NCBI GenBank assembly: GCA_026706935.1
Contig: JAPOXV010000018.1
Coordinates: 62,001-126,000 of the forward strand
Length of the DNA: 64,000 bases
From: Gammaproteobacteria bacterium
Lineage (GTDB): Bacteria; Pseudomonadota; Gammaproteobacteria; Pseudomonadales; Azotimanducaceae
Reading direction: 5' to 3'
How positions within the stretch are numbered: position 1 is the first letter of the stretch; every line of letters begins with the position of its first letter. The notes under the pieces were generated by a model. It worked only from the letters and a program-made list of their open reading frames with translations, was not told where the DNA came from and made no database searches. Both the position numbers and the translations under genes were made by a program. This document shows, in pieces, positions 44,451 through 52,709 of this stretch.

Positions 44451-46119
44451 ACGACTGACTCTCTGGTTCCTCTTGATAAACGCGATCCTTAAATGGATCC
44501 ATTCCGACGCGTCGATAACAGCTTAAGAAAGTCTCGCCTTCCGCGCGGTTGTCAACAAACACGTCAAGCAATCGCTCAATAACGCCAACAACTTCATTTC
44601 GTGAAAACGAAGGTCCGATGATCTTGCCGAGTGATGCATCGTTTGTCGCGTTGCCGCCTAATGAGATTTGATAGAACTCATCACCTCGTTTGTCGACCCC
44701 CAAGATGCCTATATGACCGACATGGTGATGGCCGCAGGCATTCATGCACCCAGAAATGTTCAGGTCGAGTGGACCTAGATCATGCAGGTAGTCATAGTCA
44801 TCGAATCGTTGAAGGATCTCTTCAGCGACCGGTATCGACTTTGCGTTTGCCAACGAGCAGTAATCGCCGCCGGGGCAGCAGATCACATCTGTCAACAATG
44901 CTTGATTCGCTGACGCTAATCCTTCAGAGCGTGCAAGCGCGAAGAGCTCGAACAGACGGTTTTGAGGTACGTCCGGTAGGACGAAGTTTTGCTCGTGACT
45001 GATGCGAATTTCGCCGAGACCAAACTTCTCAGACCAGTCAGCGACAGCGTCCATTTGGACGTCTGTCACATCACCTGGCGGAATGCCGGTGGCTTTGGTC
45101 GAGAGTGTAACGATGGCGTAGTTCGGCTGTTTGTGTTCCGCAACGTTCTGTTGAACCCACCGATTAAACGATGGATCTTGAAGGCGTTGTGTTGCTAATG
45201 TCGATGAAGCGTTTGGTACAGGAGGGTAGTCGGGTGGTTCGAACCATGCGACGATTCGATCGATTTCATCTTGAGTGAGTTCCTGAGGGTTACCTTTGAT
45301 TAGATCCCACTCAGCGTCGACTTTTTCACCGAAGACCTCTGGCGTCATCGCCTTTACCAGTATCTTGATCCGAGCTTTGTATTTGTTGTCGCGCCGACCG
45401 TACCGGTTATAGACGCGCAAGATCGCTTCAACGTAAGTGAGAAGGTGTTTCTCAGGTAAGTTCTGTCGAATAAGTGCACCGATGGCTGGGGTACGTCCAA
45501 GTCCACCTCCGACGTAGACATCAAACTTCGTTCGACCTTCCTCGTCAACCTGAAGTTGAATTCCGATGTCGTGGACGGCGATCGCAGCGCGATCACTTTC
45601 TGCGCCGTTTAAAGCTATTTTGAATTTACGCGGAAGCCATTCAAACTCCGGGTGATATGTCGACCACTGCCGTAGCATCTCTGCATAGGGTCGGGCATCG
45701 ACTTGCTCGTCTGCAGCGACGCCTGCAAACTGGTCCGTCGTCACGTTTCGAACACAGCTACCGCTCGTCTGAATCGCGTGCATATTGACATCGGCAAGTT
45801 CTGCAAGAATGTCCGGAACTTCCGGTAGTTCCGGCCAATTCAATTGCATGTTTTGGCGGGTACTAAGGTGACCGTAGCCTTTATCGTAGTCGCGAGAAAT
45901 AGAGGCTAGCTTGCGTAATTGTGTCGCGTTGAGCGTACCGTACGGCACCGCGATTCGCAGCATGGGCGCGAGTCGTTGGATATAGAGACCATTGCGCAAC
46001 CGTAGTTGCTGGAACACGTCGTCAGGAATCTCACCAGCGAGAAAACGGTCAGTTTGGTCGCGGAACTGCGCAACGCGTTCCTTTAGAAAATTTCGGTCAA
46101 AGTCGTCGTACTGATACAT
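44434..46119 (-). CDS. siroheme nitrite/sulfite reductase
   Basis: About 561 residues from ATG 46119 (MYQYDDFD..., the usual family N-terminus); an upstream TTG at 46137 would add six residues. The siroheme/4Fe-4S cysteines are present as C-x5-C in VICCPGGDYC (about 420) and C-x3-C in SGCMNACGHH (about 463). HLSTRQNMQLNW and SCVRNVTTDQFAG are the family's first half signatures. It reduces sulfite (or nitrite) by six electrons, most likely in assimilation. Coupled to DUF934. No cysH, cysJ or cysG in the window. Confidence 0.93.
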   Translation of the reverse strand: MYQYDDFDRNFLKERVAQFRDQTDRFLAGEIPDDVFQQLRLRNGLYIQRLAPMLRIAVPYGTLNATQLRKLASISRDYDKGYGHLSTRQNMQLNWPELPEVPDILAELADVNMHAIQTSGSCVRNVTTDQFAGVAADEQVDARPYAEMLRQWSTYHPEFEWLPRKFKIALNGAESDRAAIAVHDIGIQLQVDEEGRTKFDVYVGGGLGRTPAIGALIRQNLPEKHLLTYVEAILRVYNRYGRRDNKYKARIKILVKAMTPEVFGEKVDAEWDLIKGNPQELTQDEIDRIVAWFEPPDYPPVPNASSTLATQRLQDPSFNRWVQQNVAEHKQPNYAIVTLSTKATGIPPGDVTDVQMDAVADWSEKFGLGEIRISHEQNFVLPDVPQNRLFELFALARSEGLASANQALLTDVICCPGGDYCSLANAKSIPVAEEILQRFDDYDYLHDLGPLDLNISGCMNACGHHHVGHIGILGVDKRGDEFYQISLGGNATNDASLGKIIGPSFSRNEVVGVIERLLDVFVDNRAEGETFLSCYRRVGMDPFKDRVYQEEPESQSYARAG

Positions 46120-46432
46120 CGGCTCGCCTGCGGTCAATTACGGTTAACCGCATCTGGGCATCAAAACTGAGGCGAAAACGCCTACAAGAACACATTCGGG
46201 GAACGTGGAATTATGCGATAATCCACTTGTTAACTGTGCAAGTACACCGATTTTCGTGTGTATAGACTAACGGCGCAGTTACTTCATCCGTTCGCGCATG
46301 TATTGATTCGTGCGATTTCGAGCTTCAAACGTCGCCTATTTGCAGTTATTCGACAGAGTTGGTCTTCGCATGTTATTTCAGTAAATGCATGGGTATTCGC
46401 ATTCATAACAGCTAAGACTAGGAGTCATCGTT
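46120..46432. other. 313-bp divergent intergenic region
   Basis: It lies between the siroheme reductase (reading left) and the first PhyH gene (reading right), so it should hold both promoters. No supported coding frame, strong hairpin or repeated operator was found. Confidence 0.4.
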
Positions 46433-47497
46433 TTGGAAATTGGTGATTGGAAGTCAACGGGTTCCGTCGCACCACTTTACAAAGAACTCGCGCAGCTCGA
46501 TTTGCTGAGCAACATCACTGAGCTCGAAGCATTTGGGTTTACCGTCGTACCTCCGGAGAAGGTCGGTCCGCCAGAGTTCTGCGAGGAGGTCAAAGCCGCC
46601 TTAGAGCGCACGATGCTTCGCCGCTACGGTGACGATGGACTTTCCGAAGAGCGGTGGTCAAACGTCAACGATATTCAGCGATTCATGCTATGGGAAGACG
46701 AGATCTTCGAAAAACTTACATACAACCCAGCTGGTTTGGGACTGGCACAGTGGATGCTCGGTACTGATTGCATTCTCAGTCTTTGTGCGGCATGGGTCAA
46801 AGGTCCGGGTGAAGTTCGCACGGGTATTCACGGCGACTATTTGGATCCTGCATTACAGGCACAACCCGAGCAGATCAACAACTGCAATATGCACTTCATG
46901 CTAACGGACTATACCAAGGACGACGGCTCCATTTCCTTCGTACCAGGTAGTCACAAGTGGCGACGCCAAGTAACTCCTGACGATTCAAAATACTGGGCTG
47001 ATCGCGCAGTTGCAGTAGAAGCGCCGAAAGGCTCCATGGTCATCTGGGGCAATCACACATGGCACGGCTCGTACCCGAAGAAAACTTCTGGTTTGCGAAT
47101 GACACTTCAGTGCGAATACATGCGACGTCGGCGACAGGCCGAAGAAGCATATCGTGAAACCGTGACGCAGGATGCGCTCGATCGGAATCCCATTCGATTT
47201 GCAGGGTTGATGGATGTTTACAGCCTATTTCCGTTCGGTGCGAGTGATTGGGATATCGAACGAGTTTCCAAAGCGGAACCAGGTTCCAAGAGTGGTCAGA
47301 CGATGGAGTCGTATCGCAGCCTGTTTGACACAGAACCCGCAAACGGTAAGACGACGTTGCGACCGAAATACGACTATATGCGACATGATGGTGTAATGAC
47401 TTCGCAACGGAACGCGAGTCGAATTCGTCGCGAACAGAAAGCAGCTGAAGAGCAAGAGCGAGCTGAAGCTCCGAAGGAAACGGCGACCGCGAAATGA
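46433..47497 (+). CDS. PhyH-family dioxygenase A
   Basis: A 354-residue phytanoyl-CoA dioxygenase-like protein. FGFTVVPPEKVG opens the domain. The metal site shows H-x-D in TGIHGDYLD (about 138-143), and the distal His in GNHTWHGSYPKK. The strand DDGSISFVPGSHKWRRQ is the standard signature, and SGLRMTLQCEY may carry the 2-oxoglutarate arginine. An alanine/glutamate-rich tail (about 325-354) is disordered. Its stop overlaps the start of a second PhyH gene (ATGA). Start TTG 46433 is preceded by AGGAG. Substrate unknown. Confidence 0.87.
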   Translation: MEIGDWKSTGSVAPLYKELAQLDLLSNITELEAFGFTVVPPEKVGPPEFCEEVKAALERTMLRRYGDDGLSEERWSNVNDIQRFMLWEDEIFEKLTYNPAGLGLAQWMLGTDCILSLCAAWVKGPGEVRTGIHGDYLDPALQAQPEQINNCNMHFMLTDYTKDDGSISFVPGSHKWRRQVTPDDSKYWADRAVAVEAPKGSMVIWGNHTWHGSYPKKTSGLRMTLQCEYMRRRRQAEEAYRETVTQDALDRNPIRFAGLMDVYSLFPFGASDWDIERVSKAEPGSKSGQTMESYRSLFDTEPANGKTTLRPKYDYMRHDGVMTSQRNASRIRREQKAAEEQERAEAPKETATAK

Positions 47498-48375
47498 AAC
47501 AGCCTGATCAGGAACCCGAAGGTCCGATGATCATCGAAGGTCTGAATATTTCGGAACGTGTTGATCAGATCTTGGATCAGGGTTACACGATTGTCGAGGA
47601 CTTTATCTCGTCCGAAGAGGTCAAGAAGATTCGTCATGCGTTTCTAACCGAGGTCTATATCACCGAAATGCGTGCCATTGGTACGCAGACGGGCAAGACG
47701 TGGCGTGCACATAACCTATTGGCGAAGACGCGCGCTGTTGATTACCTATTTCTCGACAAACGCGTTCGCGCATTAGTTGAAGGTGTACTGGGACCTCGAA
47801 CTCAAATCAATGTCACTACTTTGTTCAACGTCCTGCCGGGAGAGACGAAGCAGTTCCTCCACCAAGACGACGGTCTCTGGCCGATTCCTCGACCGCATCC
47901 GAGTTTCGTGTGCAACGCGCTCATCGCGATAGATGACTTTGATATCGAAAATGGTGCGACGCACATCGTGCCGTACAGTCATCGTTGGCATGATCGTCGA
48001 CCTGATCAATCCATTGATACGCTACAGGTCGAAATGAAGTCGGGCACCATGCTGATGTGGGAAGGTGGACTTTGGCATGGTGGCGGCGCGAACGTATCAG
48101 AAGGCCGTGAACGGCTTGGCTTCTTCATGAGTCATCAAGTCGCATATCTGCGACCGCAAGAGATACAACTCGTGTCCGTTCCTCGTGAAGTGGTTCGCGA
48201 CATGCCGGAGCAAATGCAACGATTATTAGGTTATCACCGCTTCGGTTTAGGCGTCGACGGCCGGGACCCGATCGATGTGATTAACGACGAGATCTACGTC
48301 CACGAAACCGCACGACTCGCTGACGATTGGTACGCCGACTACAGAAACGAAGCGGAGCAAGCCTCCAGTTCATAG
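47494..48375 (+). CDS. PhyH-family dioxygenase B
   Basis: A 293-residue paralogous or related PhyH enzyme. QGYTIVEDFISSEEVKKIRHAF begins the fold. Metal ligands are visible as HQDD in QFLHQDDGLW and the distal H in GGLWHGGGANVSE. ENGATHIVPYSHRWHD is the conserved strand. It is translationally coupled to dioxygenase A and followed 66 bp later by an SDR gene. The trio looks like one small pathway, possibly modifying a lipid or terpenoid, but no diagnostic partner fixes the substrate. Confidence 0.87.
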   Translation: MKQPDQEPEGPMIIEGLNISERVDQILDQGYTIVEDFISSEEVKKIRHAFLTEVYITEMRAIGTQTGKTWRAHNLLAKTRAVDYLFLDKRVRALVEGVLGPRTQINVTTLFNVLPGETKQFLHQDDGLWPIPRPHPSFVCNALIAIDDFDIENGATHIVPYSHRWHDRRPDQSIDTLQVEMKSGTMLMWEGGLWHGGGANVSEGRERLGFFMSHQVAYLRPQEIQLVSVPREVVRDMPEQMQRLLGYHRFGLGVDGRDPIDVINDEIYVHETARLADDWYADYRNEAEQASSS

Positions 48376-48441
48376 CAGCTTGTTCGCCGGACGAATTTTC
48401 TGACCGTTTAAACCCCTTAATGTTGAGATTAGAGGAACACT

Positions 48442-49566
48442 ATGCCAGCAATTAGTCAATCATTAGGTCCAGTAGCCGTTACAGGTTGTTCCGGTTTTAC
48501 AGGTGGGCACATGGTGCGAGAAATGGCGCTACATGGTTATCAAGTCCGTGCGTGTATTCGTGACGCGAATAGCTGGCGCGGACAGGATGCTGTGAATTAC
48601 CTCTCATCAATCCCGAATGTCGAAATCTACGATGGTTGCGATCTATTCATAGAAGGTTCGTACGATGACGCGTTCGATGGTTGTAGCGCCGTATTCCAAG
48701 TTGCGGCGGTTCTAGGCAATTCAGCGGATGGGAAGTCGCAACCGCTTGGTTCTGGCGATGTACCGACGGATATCTACGACGGCGGTATCAAAGGGACGCA
48801 AAACGTGATCGACTCGATCAATCGAGCATCATCAATAAGACGATTGGTGTACACGAGTTCCATGGCGGCGGTCGCCGGTCGTAGAGCGATGACGGTTGAA
48901 CCTGGTTATGAATGGACCGAAAGCGATTGGGCTTCGGATGGCGTTGACGAACAACGTTGGCAGCATCCCGCGAATTCCTATGCGCGCAGTAAGGTTGAAA
49001 CCGAGCAACTCATCAATCGAGCTGGCGCTGACAGTGGTGGACGTTGGGATGCGGTGACCATGTGTCCGGCGATGATCTGTGGACCGATTCTGTTTAAAGC
49101 GCAGGTCGGGCAGTGGATAGAACAAATTGGTCGAATGGCAAACAACGAGACGCCGAGTTGGCCATCACCGTATGACATGTACTACAACATCATCGATGTT
49201 CGGGATTTGGTCAAAGGTCATCGTCTCGCAGCAGAACTCGACCTCGATCATTCTTCAACTACAGGTGGTCCTCGGTATCTCATGCATGGATCCGGTGGTC
49301 GCTCAGCGTTGTTGTTTAGTGAGGACGTCCGCGGAATCATTCACAAGTACTTTCCTTCGTTTGAATTGGGTCGACCGCAACCAGTACCAAATCGGGACGA
49401 GGAGGCGGATCACGACGGAAAGCCGCCGATACCTCATGCGAAGAACGACTGCAAGAAGGCTAAGGAAGTACTCGGTGCGACGATTCGTCCGGTAGACGAT
49501 ACCATTCGAGCAGTTGTCGAAACGTCGATCGAGCTAGGGGTCATCGAACCCAAACTCGTCGCCTAG
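48442..49566 (+). CDS. NAD(P)-dependent epimerase/dehydratase-like SDR
   Basis: A 374-residue extended SDR. The nucleotide motif is VTGCSGFTGGHMV; the active-site region has YTSSMAAVAG and the YARSK form of Y-x3-K (NSYARSKVETE). The sequence resembles dihydroflavonol reductase or cinnamyl-alcohol dehydrogenase-like extended SDRs that reduce ketones. A ribosome site (AGAGGAA) precedes ATG 48442. Grouped with the two PhyH genes on the same strand, so a shared pathway is likely. Confidence 0.9.
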   Translation: MPAISQSLGPVAVTGCSGFTGGHMVREMALHGYQVRACIRDANSWRGQDAVNYLSSIPNVEIYDGCDLFIEGSYDDAFDGCSAVFQVAAVLGNSADGKSQPLGSGDVPTDIYDGGIKGTQNVIDSINRASSIRRLVYTSSMAAVAGRRAMTVEPGYEWTESDWASDGVDEQRWQHPANSYARSKVETEQLINRAGADSGGRWDAVTMCPAMICGPILFKAQVGQWIEQIGRMANNETPSWPSPYDMYYNIIDVRDLVKGHRLAAELDLDHSSTTGGPRYLMHGSGGRSALLFSEDVRGIIHKYFPSFELGRPQPVPNRDEEADHDGKPPIPHAKNDCKKAKEVLGATIRPVDDTIRAVVETSIELGVIEPKLVA

Positions 49567-49601
49567 TTACGATATGGAGAACCGCTCGATTCTCCGATCA
49601 T

Positions 49602-50273
49602 GTGCGTCAGTTGGACTTAGTTGGTTCGAACGGTCGATTGAAGCTTCCTCGATTCAGATTTTCTAAAGTCATCTTTTGGTGTGTTCTTGCGGTACCGCTA
49701 GCACTCCTGATTAATGACATCCGGATCGAATTAACTTCGCCTACTCTGGGTTTGGGCGCTGATCCAGAAGACGCGATCGTCGATCATCTTGGCATTTGGT
49801 CTATCCGAATGCTGTGGTTCACGTTGTTTATATCGTCGCTTTCGCGTCTTACACGTAAACCTATTCTGATCCAGTTTAGGCGGATGGCCGGACTGTGGAC
49901 TTTCGCGATGGTCTGCCTGCATGTCACGAGCTACGTCCTGTTACTTGCGCGCATCGACGTGATGGTGATTCTGGCCGACTTCACCGAGCGTCCTTACATC
50001 ATCGCTGGATTGACAGCGCTCTGTACTCTCATTCCCTTGGCGATCACTTCCACACGTGGTTGGCGACGCAAGCTACGTCAAAACTGGAATCGGCTACACC
50101 GACTCATTTACATTGCTGCGATCGCTGCGTGGATTCACCTGTTCTGGCTCGAACGCGCGACATTCGAGGAATCAGCAATCTATGGCGCGATTCTTGTCGT
50201 TCTCTTCGGGGAACGTATCGTCAATACAATCCGAACTCGCAAGCGCAAACAGACCGTCAAGGCGGTGAGCTAA
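49602..50273 (+). CDS. msrQ: MsrQ-like heme membrane protein
   Basis: A 223-residue five-helix membrane protein of the ferric reductase-like superfamily. LWTFAMVCLHVTSYVLL, DFTERPYIIAGL, ITSTRGWRRKLRQNWNRLHRLIYIAAIAAWIHLFWL are the MsrQ core with the heme-binding histidines. MsrQ passes quinone-derived electrons to MsrP for repair of oxidised methionine in the periplasm. MsrP is not adjacent, contrary to the common msrPQ operon. Start GTG 49602. The next gene starts just after the stop (TAACATG). Confidence 0.85.
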   Translation: MRQLDLVGSNGRLKLPRFRFSKVIFWCVLAVPLALLINDIRIELTSPTLGLGADPEDAIVDHLGIWSIRMLWFTLFISSLSRLTRKPILIQFRRMAGLWTFAMVCLHVTSYVLLLARIDVMVILADFTERPYIIAGLTALCTLIPLAITSTRGWRRKLRQNWNRLHRLIYIAAIAAWIHLFWLERATFEESAIYGAILVVLFGERIVNTIRTRKRKQTVKAVS

Positions 50274-50274
50274 C

Positions 50275-50526
50275 ATGAAACATCGCGAATACTGGATCGC
50301 GAATTTACGGTTGGTCGGCGTTCTCTTAAGCATTTGGTTTTTAGTCTCTTTCGGTTGCGGGATTCTCTTCGTCGACGTGCTCAACCAAGTCCAAATTGGC
50401 GGCTTCAAGCTAGGTTTCTGGTTCGCTCAACAAGGCAGCATAGTAGTGTTCGTCTTGTTGATATTTGTCTATGCGTTACTCGCAAATCGACTAGACCGTA
50501 CGCATGATGTCGACGAAGACGAATGA
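50275..50526 (+). CDS. DUF4212 small symporter subunit
   Basis: An 83-residue protein with two transmembrane helices (LRLVGVLLSIWFLVSFGCGILFV and FWFAQQGSIVVFVLLIFVYALLAN), the DUF4212 plan. It accompanies a sodium:solute symporter and is thought to be its small partner. Its stop overlaps the symporter start (ATGA). Confidence 0.9.
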   Translation: MKHREYWIANLRLVGVLLSIWFLVSFGCGILFVDVLNQVQIGGFKLGFWFAQQGSIVVFVLLIFVYALLANRLDRTHDVDEDE

Positions 50527-52292
50527 GTCAACAACTACTCATTTATTTCGTGGTAGGAGGGAGCTTCCTCCTCTATATCGGACTGGCGATATATTCGAAA
50601 GCAAATTCAACTAGCGACTTCTATGTAGCGGGTAAGCACGTTTCGCCCGTGGCCAACGGCATGGCGACTGCTGCTGATTGGATGTCCGCAGCGTCATTCA
50701 TTTCGATGGCTGGCTTGATAGCATTTCTAGGTTATGACGGTTCAGTCTATCTAATGGGCTGGACGGGCGGCTACGTGATACTTGCGCTATTACTCGCACC
50801 GTATTTACGCAAATTTGGCAAGTACACTGTACCGGAATTCATCGGCGACCGCTACGACTCCCAGATTGCACGAACCGTCGCTGTAATCTGCCTGATCGTA
50901 ATCTCATTTACGTACGTCGCCGGCCAAATGCGCGGTGTCGGCATTGTGTTCGCGCGTTTCTTAAATGTCGACGTGACGGTCGGACTATTGACGGGGATGG
51001 GTGTTGTATTTGTATATGCCGTCTTTGGTGGGATGAAAGGCATCACGTACACACAAGTCGCGCAGTACTGCGTGATGATTTTCGCGTACACATTGCCAGC
51101 AGTCTTCATCACATTTCAAGTCACCAACATCCCGATTCCACAGCTTGGATTCGGTAGCGAATTGGCAGATGGCTCAGGTTATCTGTTGTCGCGTTTGGAT
51201 CAGGTCGTCACCGAGTTAGGGTTTGCGTCATATACCGACGGTTCGAAGTCGATGGTTGACGTGTTCTTCATTACGATGGCGTTGATGATTGGCACAGCCG
51301 GACTACCTCACGTCATTGTTCGCTTCTTCACGGTACCACGTGTACGTGATGCTCGCATCTCCGCTGGCTACGCACTGTTGTTTATCGCGATCCTCTATAC
51401 GACGGCACCAGCAGTTGGCTCACTCGCGAGGTGGAATCTGACGGCGACCATTCAAACGGGTGAAGTCGGTGTCCTAACAGCGAATTTACAGTACGAAGAA
51501 CGACCGGAATGGTTTAAAACGTGGGAAGAGACTGGTCTTATCAGATTCGATGACAAAAACCAGGACGGTCGAATCCAGTATTACAACGACGCGAACGAAG
51601 AATTCGTCGCGGTTGCCGATTCGTATGGCTGGGCAGGAAATGAACTGACGATCGATCGAGATATATTGGTTCTCGCTAACCCAGAAATCGCTGGACTACC
51701 CGACTGGGTCGTTGCTTTCATCGCGGCGGGCGCAATCGCCGCTGCGTTGTCTACGGCGGCGGGATTGTTATTGGTGATTTCTGCCGCGGTGTCCCACGAC
51801 CTTGTTAAGAGCGTGTTCAACCGAAACATGTCGGATCGAAACGAATTGATTGTCGGACGGATCTGCGCGGCAGTCGCGATTTGTCTCGCTGGTTATCTCG
51901 GATTCGATCTACCCGCGTTTGTCGCCGAGGTCGTCGCGTTTGCCTTCGGGATCGCGGCCGCGAGCCTGTTCCCTGTCATTTTGCTTGGTATTTTCAGTGT
52001 CCGCGTCAATGGGATCGGCGCGATCTGCGGCATGTTAGCGGGATTGGTGTTCACCACACTCTACATCAACGCGTTCAAAGGTATGCTGTTTTCGCCCATG
52101 TTTGAGAATGTCCCGGAGAACTGGTTATTCGGAATTTCACCGGAAGGGATCGGTGTACTGGGCGCCTTGTTAAACTTCGCAGTAACTCTGGTAGTTAGCT
52201 ACTGCACAAAAGCGCCGCGACAAGAGGTTGTCGACCTGGTTTACAACCTACGAACACCTCGCGTGGTGCAAACGAAAGTGAGTCATGGATAA
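50523..52292 (+). CDS. sodium:solute symporter (VC_2705 subfamily, acetate permease-like)
   Basis: A 589-residue member of the SSS family with about 13 helices. It has the DFYVAGKHVSPVANGMATAADWMSAASFI start typical of ActP-like proteins, then GGMKGITYTQVAQY and GLPHVIVRFFTVP, with ALSTAAGLLLVISAAVSHDL in the core. A soluble loop (about 330-360) contains DKNQDGRIQ, a calcium-loop-like insert that is usual in this subfamily. It is probably an organic-acid uptake system with the DUF4212 protein. The 3' end overlaps the pterin dehydratase gene by 8 bp. Confidence 0.9.
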   Translation: MSQQLLIYFVVGGSFLLYIGLAIYSKANSTSDFYVAGKHVSPVANGMATAADWMSAASFISMAGLIAFLGYDGSVYLMGWTGGYVILALLLAPYLRKFGKYTVPEFIGDRYDSQIARTVAVICLIVISFTYVAGQMRGVGIVFARFLNVDVTVGLLTGMGVVFVYAVFGGMKGITYTQVAQYCVMIFAYTLPAVFITFQVTNIPIPQLGFGSELADGSGYLLSRLDQVVTELGFASYTDGSKSMVDVFFITMALMIGTAGLPHVIVRFFTVPRVRDARISAGYALLFIAILYTTAPAVGSLARWNLTATIQTGEVGVLTANLQYEERPEWFKTWEETGLIRFDDKNQDGRIQYYNDANEEFVAVADSYGWAGNELTIDRDILVLANPEIAGLPDWVVAFIAAGAIAAALSTAAGLLLVISAAVSHDLVKSVFNRNMSDRNELIVGRICAAVAICLAGYLGFDLPAFVAEVVAFAFGIAAASLFPVILLGIFSVRVNGIGAICGMLAGLVFTTLYINAFKGMLFSPMFENVPENWLFGISPEGIGVLGALLNFAVTLVVSYCTKAPRQEVVDLVYNLRTPRVVQTKVSHG

Positions 52293-52605
52293 AGCAGATC
52301 CGAAAGCAGGTCAACTGTCCCCTAGTGAACTCGAGCAAGTCCAGAAGGACTTACCAGAGTGGGAAGTCGATTCGTCTGGTGATACACCTAGACTCACGCG
52401 AACATTTTCGTTTCGGAATTTCGCAGAAGCGCTCGCCTTCACAAACAGCGTAGGCGAAGCTGCTGAAGCGGCAGACCATCATCCACTCATCAGCTTGACC
52501 TGGGGTGAAGCGCGAGTCGATTGGTGGTCACACTCGGCCGGCGGTATCACATCCAATGATGTCGGAATGGCTCAAGCAACGGACAGGATTTTTTCTGCCG
52601 ACTAA
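52285..52605 (+). CDS. phhB: 4a-hydroxytetrahydrobiopterin dehydratase
   Basis: A 106-residue PCD/DCoH-fold protein. EWEVDSSGDTPRLTRTFSFRNFAEALAFTNSVGEAAEAADHHPLI carries the family core and the active histidine motif A-x-x-HHP. It dehydrates the pterin cofactor of phenylalanine hydroxylase; the hydroxylase gene itself is not in the window. Start overlaps the symporter stop by 8 bp. Confidence 0.92.
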   Translation: MDKADPKAGQLSPSELEQVQKDLPEWEVDSSGDTPRLTRTFSFRNFAEALAFTNSVGEAAEAADHHPLISLTWGEARVDWWSHSAGGITSNDVGMAQATDRIFSAD

Positions 52606-52644
52606 ACCACAAATACTTCGGATGACGTCGTGATTAACGTCAAA

Positions 52645-52660
52645 CGAAGTTCACACTTCG
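52645..52660. terminator. hairpin after phhB
   Basis: CGAAGT-TCAC-ACTTCG is a perfect 6-bp stem with a 4-nt loop lying 40 bp after phhB. A second small stem (CACC/GGGTG) follows at about 52664-52677, then a GTTTTTTCG run. Possible factor-independent terminator, weakly supported. Confidence 0.35.
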
Positions 52661-52709
52661 TCACACCGTTTTGGGTGCGGCGTTTTTTCGCGGGGGTTAC
52701 AACGAACCG

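Noticed and set aside
51541-51600. Calcium-binding-like loop DKNQDGRIQ in the sodium:solute symporter, first seen as unusual.
   Set aside because: This insert is a regular trait of the VC_2705 subfamily, so not novel.
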